Origin: JASJCP01 sp051155735
GTDB taxonomy: Bacteria; Cyanobacteriota; Cyanobacteriia; Cyanobacteriales; Xenococcaceae
Direction of reading: 5' to 3'
DNA length: 9,607 nt
Assembly (NCBI GenBank): GCA_051155735.1
Contig: DAXETX010000017.1
Location: forward strand, 1 to 9,607
Positions within the stretch are counted from its first letter, which is position 1; each line of letters opens with the position of its first letter. Shown piece by piece: positions 7,198-9,607 of this stretch. The position numbers were made by a program, and so were the translations under genes. Below the pieces are notes generated by a model. It saw only the letters and a program-made list of their open reading frames with translations. It was not told where the DNA came from and did not search any database.

Positions 7198-8158
7198 TTA
7201 CCGCAACTCCAGCAGCGATCGCCTCAGCCAAAATACTAATAACTCGATAAATAGCTACTGCCACTAATACTGTAGCAGGAGGAAATAAAGTTCGATCTAA
7301 AAGGGCGATCGCAGTTGCTTCAAAAACGCCGATTCCCCCTGGTGCGCCAGGAATCACTAAACCCAATAACCAAGCAATACTAAAAGCACTAAGTAAGGGA
7401 ATAATTTGTGAGAAGTTTAGGGGTTGTAATGCCATAAAAGTTAACAAAAATCCGCTACCTCTTAGTAAGACAAATCCGATCTCTCCTAAGAAAGGGATCA
7501 ACGGATAACTTTGAAGCAAGGTAGCAGTTATATTATCAGTATTTTGCAGTTTTTTACTTTTACTCAAACGCCTAATTATTGGATTTAAAATTCGAGGCTG
7601 AATTCCAATTAACACAACAAATAAGCTGGCAATTTGTCCGAAAAACACCAGAAAATTTATCTCAGTTTTGATCCAACCGAAGCTAGTACTGATAATAGCA
7701 ATTAGTAAAGCAGCAGCAGCCATTAATAAAGGCTCTAGTAAAACACTAAAAGTTGCGGTACTCCAAGAATTACCTTGACCGCGAGGGATGCCGACGGTCA
7801 GTCGGCATATCCAATCGCGGTGTTGACGTGAAACGGTATTAACCCTGCCATAAAAATGCCAGACATTACCTGGTAAATACTTAGCGATATTAGTAATTAA
7901 ATAAACTTTAATTCCTTGCCAAACTCCCAAAGAAAGCTTAAAGCTATCTAGAATCCAAGTCCAAACCCAACCCGACCAAACATGAGCAACTATCGTTACT
8001 ATTAATCCCAGAAATACGATCAGCCATCCCTTACTATCTATAGTAATTGTGGAAATCTCTGCAACCCGATCTTTAAAAGTTTTTAAGAGAAAAAATAGAG
8101 TTCCCCCTAAAACCAACCAACGGAAATAAGGCTTAATAGTACTAATAATATTTGGCAT
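7163..8158 (-). CDS. UPF0104 / LPG-synthase-like membrane protein with 16-aa palindrome insertion
   Basis: A 331-residue polytopic membrane protein related to the transmembrane domain of lysylphosphatidylglycerol synthase (UPF0104), without the soluble aminoacyl-transferase domain; function is undefined. Hydrophobic segments lie near 12-26, 44-70, 133-156, 168-186, 220-243, 250-270 and 295-325. The family motifs KYLPGNVWHFYGR (93-105) and PGAPGGIGVFEA (270-281) are present. Residues 113-128 (HRDWICRLTVGIPRGQ) are polar, interrupt the stretch that normally runs from the FYGR motif into SVLLEPLLM, and are encoded by a nested palindrome. Removing them leaves TVSRQGNSWSTATFSVLLEP in frame. The last 35 bases overlap the trpC 3' end on the other strand. 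A candidate extended -10 lies just upstream of the ATG. Confidence 0.85.
   Translation of the reverse strand: MPNIISTIKPYFRWLVLGGTLFFLLKTFKDRVAEISTITIDSKGWLIVFLGLIVTIVAHVWSGWVWTWILDSFKLSLGVWQGIKVYLITNIAKYLPGNVWHFYGRVNTVSRQHRDWICRLTVGIPRGQGNSWSTATFSVLLEPLLMAAAALLIAIISTSFGWIKTEINFLVFFGQIASLFVVLIGIQPRILNPIIRRLSKSKKLQNTDNITATLLQSYPLIPFLGEIGFVLLRGSGFLLTFMALQPLNFSQIIPLLSAFSIAWLLGLVIPGAPGGIGVFEATAIALLDRTLFPPATVLVAVAIYRVISILAEAIAAGVAVIIDLLLQKKVV
7775..7822. mobile_element. 48-bp palindromic element inserted in frame in UPF0104 gene
   Basis: On the plus strand the outer arms are ACCGCGA (7778-7784) and TCGCGGT (7815-7821). The inner arms are TGCCGAC (7789-7795) and GTCGGCA (7801-7807) around a 5-base loop. 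TTGAC occurs at 7775-7779 and again at 7823-7827, consistent with a 5-bp target duplication. One repeat plus element is exactly 48 bp and coincides with codons 113-128 of the UPF0104 gene, so excision restores a continuous frame. The tract is clearly more GC-rich than its surroundings. That it is a mobile or dispersed palindromic element is inferred; copy number is unknown. Confidence 0.6.
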
Positions 8159-8188
8159 TCATAAAATAATTCAAAAAAATCCCAACAA

Positions 8189-8197
8189 AGTATAGCA
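8189..8197 (-). promoter_or_regulatory. Extended -10 promoter candidate for UPF0104 gene
   Basis: On the minus strand TGCTATACT (8197-8189) matches the extended -10 form TGnTATAAT at all but one position. Transcription would start near 8182, giving a leader of about 24 bases before the ATG at 8158. No good -35 is seen at 16-18 bases upstream, as is allowed for extended -10 promoters. Confidence 0.45.
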
Positions 8198-8315
8198 GTT
8201 CTCCAACTCACAAGGTACACTTAATAATCCATAAATAATTAACATCAACAAAAACCAGAATTTATGCTGTACCACACAGCTAGAAGAAATGCTATATATT
8301 CGAGTTTAAACCTTC

Positions 8316-8386
8316 GGCATCCTGGAGGGGCTGAATGCGCGAGGTTTCCTCGCAAGTTTATACGCCCCGTCCTCCAGCATCCTGCC
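8316..8386. repeat. 71-bp GC-rich imperfect palindrome (possible MITE or IS end remnant)
   Basis: Nested complementary arms are GGCA (8316-8319) with TGCC (8383-8386), CTGGAGG (8322-8328) with CCTCCAG (8371-8377), and a perfect GCGAGG-TTT-CCTCGC hairpin at the centre (8339-8353). GGGGC (8327-8331) can also pair with GCCCC (8364-8368). The word GCATCCTG is repeated directly at 8317-8324 and 8377-8384. The tract is GC-rich within AT-rich spacer and lies between the UPF0104 start and the end of the next gene. It could be a non-autonomous element, an IS200/IS605-type end remnant, or a structured RNA. It lacks a T-run on either side sufficient for an ordinary terminator. Confidence 0.55.
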
Positions 8387-8428
8387 TTCACACAACTTTT
8401 AAATAGTGTCTCTCAACAGGATTTAGTA

Positions 8429-9253
8429 TTAGAATCCAGCTTCACCCAAAGCTAGAAATTCAGCCTCGGTATCCCAGAATTGCTCCGTAATCGGATCGTC
8501 TGCGATCGCATTGCCTTCAGACATTGTCAAGCTAAGACCGCTATCAATTCCAAAAACTAGGTAATTGTTTTCGCTCCCGTTTAAAAGTTCTTGTCCTGCC
8601 TCAGAAATAGAGTTGCTATCTTCAGGAGCTAAAGACTCCATCGTTCCAGTAACGGCACTATCTCGACCCGTGAAGGTATCGGGAAAATCATCATTGAAAT
8701 TGTCGAAATCCCACTCATAATTGGCTTCTCGTTCTGGTTCTGTAGCAACTTCCGAAACCTCAAAGGCTACAGTGTAGCTACTCTCGACATTAAGCTGCTG
8801 AAAGGCAAAAGTGTAATCGCCACTCGGTAAAGCTCCCCTGAATCCTTGGGTATCTCGTCCATTACTAATGTCATCTAAAAAGTCTTCACCCGTTCTAGCT
8901 CGTCCGCCAAAAAGCGCATAGCCGAGTAAATTACCTGGATCGGCAGATTCATCAAGCGGTTCGGTGAAGGTATCTCCTTCCTGTACGCCAACAAAAGCTG
9001 CATTATCATTGGAGTATGATTCTAGCACCAGAGCATCTAGCTGTAATCCTTCGGGAATTGTCACCGTGACATATTCTTGGTCACCGTCTGTTGTTGTTGC
9101 TGATAAAATAGTCCTTCCTTCTGTTAGAGGAAGTGCTAGCGGATTTGCTGGATCGTTAGAAATATCTCCAGATACGGCTTCATCATAGCCAATAGTCTCG
9201 ATTTCTGGTTCTGTAGAAAAATCGGTCGAAGTAGATAAGTTTGCTTGTAACAT
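8429..9253 (-). CDS. Acidic protein of unknown function, probable PPC-like beta domain
   Basis: A 274-residue, strongly acidic protein. I do not recognise a named function. Residues 30-168 resemble a beta-sandwich module seen in many cyanobacterial calcium-binding or surface proteins and similar to pre-peptidase C-terminal (PPC) domains: DPANPLALPLTEG at 34-46, YVTVTIPEGLQLDALVLESY at 61-80, FVGVQEGDTFTEP at 87-99, NLLGYALFGG at 108-117 and LPSGDYTFAFQQ at 142-153. An acidic linker (169-195, WDFDNFNDDFPDTF) leads to a C-terminal region (200-274) with no recognised motif. There is no Sec signal peptide or membrane segment; export by a type I system is possible but unproven. I chose ATG at 9253. 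A TTG at 9295 is in frame, but it lies inside a TTGACA hexamer and would add an out-of-character hydrophobic leader. A long leader and good promoter lie upstream. Confidence 0.75.
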   Translation of the reverse strand: MLQANLSTSTDFSTEPEIETIGYDEAVSGDISNDPANPLALPLTEGRTILSATTTDGDQEYVTVTIPEGLQLDALVLESYSNDNAAFVGVQEGDTFTEPLDESADPGNLLGYALFGGRARTGEDFLDDISNGRDTQGFRGALPSGDYTFAFQQLNVESSYTVAFEVSEVATEPEREANYEWDFDNFNDDFPDTFTGRDSAVTGTMESLAPEDSNSISEAGQELLNGSENNYLVFGIDSGLSLTMSEGNAIADDPITEQFWDTEAEFLALGEAGF

Positions 9254-9607
9254 AATCAAAATTTTGGCGTAGATAACTAGAAAATTTGTTGTCAAAAATT
9301 TATCAACTTCAAACTGATATTTTGTAACTTTAAAAAGTGAAAGTAAAACGTTGTCTCAATAGTTTTTGAGCTATTAAAAATGATTTAATACTTATCGTGT
9401 TAACAATTTCCCTGCAATAGACATTACTTTTTAGGATAAGGGAATAGTTTTTTAATCAAATAGGCGGTAAATACCAAATCTTTCTCACAGCTTAAAACTT
9501 AGTGAAACTCTAAAAAATCTAGTAATTTTACTTACAAAAAATATACATTTACTAAAATATTTTTGTCAACTTCGATCTATTTATTGTTCAATAATATCTA
9601 AAAAAAC
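9254..9607. other. Long AT-rich leader/spacer upstream of the acidic protein gene
   Basis: These 354 bases hold no convincing gene. A strong minus-strand promoter candidate at 9540-9569 would give an untranslated leader of about 280 nt. Inside it, two short overlapping hairpins are mutually exclusive: CTCAA/TTGAG (9355-9359 with 9366-9370) and AATAG/CTATT (9358-9362 with 9371-9375). A 10-codon ATG frame (starting TCT ATT GCA) lies in the leader on the minus strand but has no supporting signal. Confidence 0.4.
9540..9569 (-). promoter_or_regulatory. Near-consensus promoter, TTGACA-18-TATATT
   Basis: On the minus strand TTGACA (9569-9564), an 18-base spacer and TATATT (9545-9540) match the sigma-70 consensus in 11 of 12 positions. 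The spacer is one base longer than optimal. The start would be near 9533, far upstream of the ATG at 9253, so the transcript has a long leader or an unrecognised small RNA precedes the gene. Confidence 0.55.

Noticed and set aside
8316..8386. Possible tRNA, because the tract is 71 bases long with complementary ends
   Set aside because: No cloverleaf, T-loop or anticodon arm pattern can be drawn; the pairing is a single nested rod.
8264..8455. 63-codon plus-strand reading frame starting MLYHTARRNA
   Set aside because: Its middle is simply the translation of the palindromic tract at 8316-8386, and its end overlaps the 3' end of the acidic-protein gene on the other strand. No ribosome site, promoter or recognisable protein family is seen.
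8964..9188. 74-codon plus-strand reading frame inside the acidic-protein gene
   Set aside because: Serine-rich antisense shadow of an acidic coding region, with no independent support.
9254..9295. Upstream TTG start for the acidic protein giving a hydrophobic 14-residue leader that could mimic a signal peptide
   Set aside because: The leader would have only one basic residue, placed late, and no cleavage site. The TTG is part of a TTGACA hexamer, and an ATG at 9253 gives the more natural N-terminus.

Overview
The window reads as chromosomal DNA from a low-GC cyanobacterium. Two independent signs support this. First, the HIP1 octamer GCGATCGC occurs 14 times in 9.6 kb, every copy inside a gene. 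Second, the gene set has a cyanobacterial look: a DUF3727 protein beside mltG, a TrpC with the N-terminal extension seen in cyanobacteria, a bestrophin-type channel, an Uma2 protein, and heptameric AGCTAAT-type repeats in the spacers. The lineage within the phylum cannot be fixed from the sequence; a unicellular or pleurocapsalean type is only a guess.

Layout. Bases 1-3835 form a minus-strand block read from right to left: aspS (AspRS), an intrinsic terminator, a DUF3727 protein, then mltG (lytic transglycosylase). Spacers around DUF3727 and mltG carry degenerate heptamer repeats. A divergent intergenic region (3836-4061) separates aspS from a plus-strand run of four closely spaced genes, probably one transcription unit: a YdcF/DUF218 membrane-anchored protein, an Uma2-fold protein, a bestrophin-like anion channel, and trpC (tryptophan synthesis). 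trpC converges on a UPF0104/LPG-synthase-like membrane protein gene, and the two coding regions overlap tail to tail by 35 bases. The last gene, also on the minus strand, encodes an acidic 274-residue protein of unknown function with a probable PPC-like beta domain. It is preceded by a roughly 280-nt leader and a near-consensus sigma-70-type promoter.

The genes are mostly housekeeping (translation, cell-wall synthesis, tryptophan synthesis, ion transport) and do not form an obvious defence or secondary-metabolite system. The most unusual item is a 48-bp nested palindrome (7775-7822) inside the UPF0104 gene. It sits exactly on codon boundaries, is flanked by a 5-bp direct repeat, and adds 16 residues without breaking the frame. 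About 500 bp away, in the spacer upstream of the same gene, lies a second, different GC-rich palindrome of 71 bp (8316-8386). Both look like small mobile or dispersed palindromic elements.
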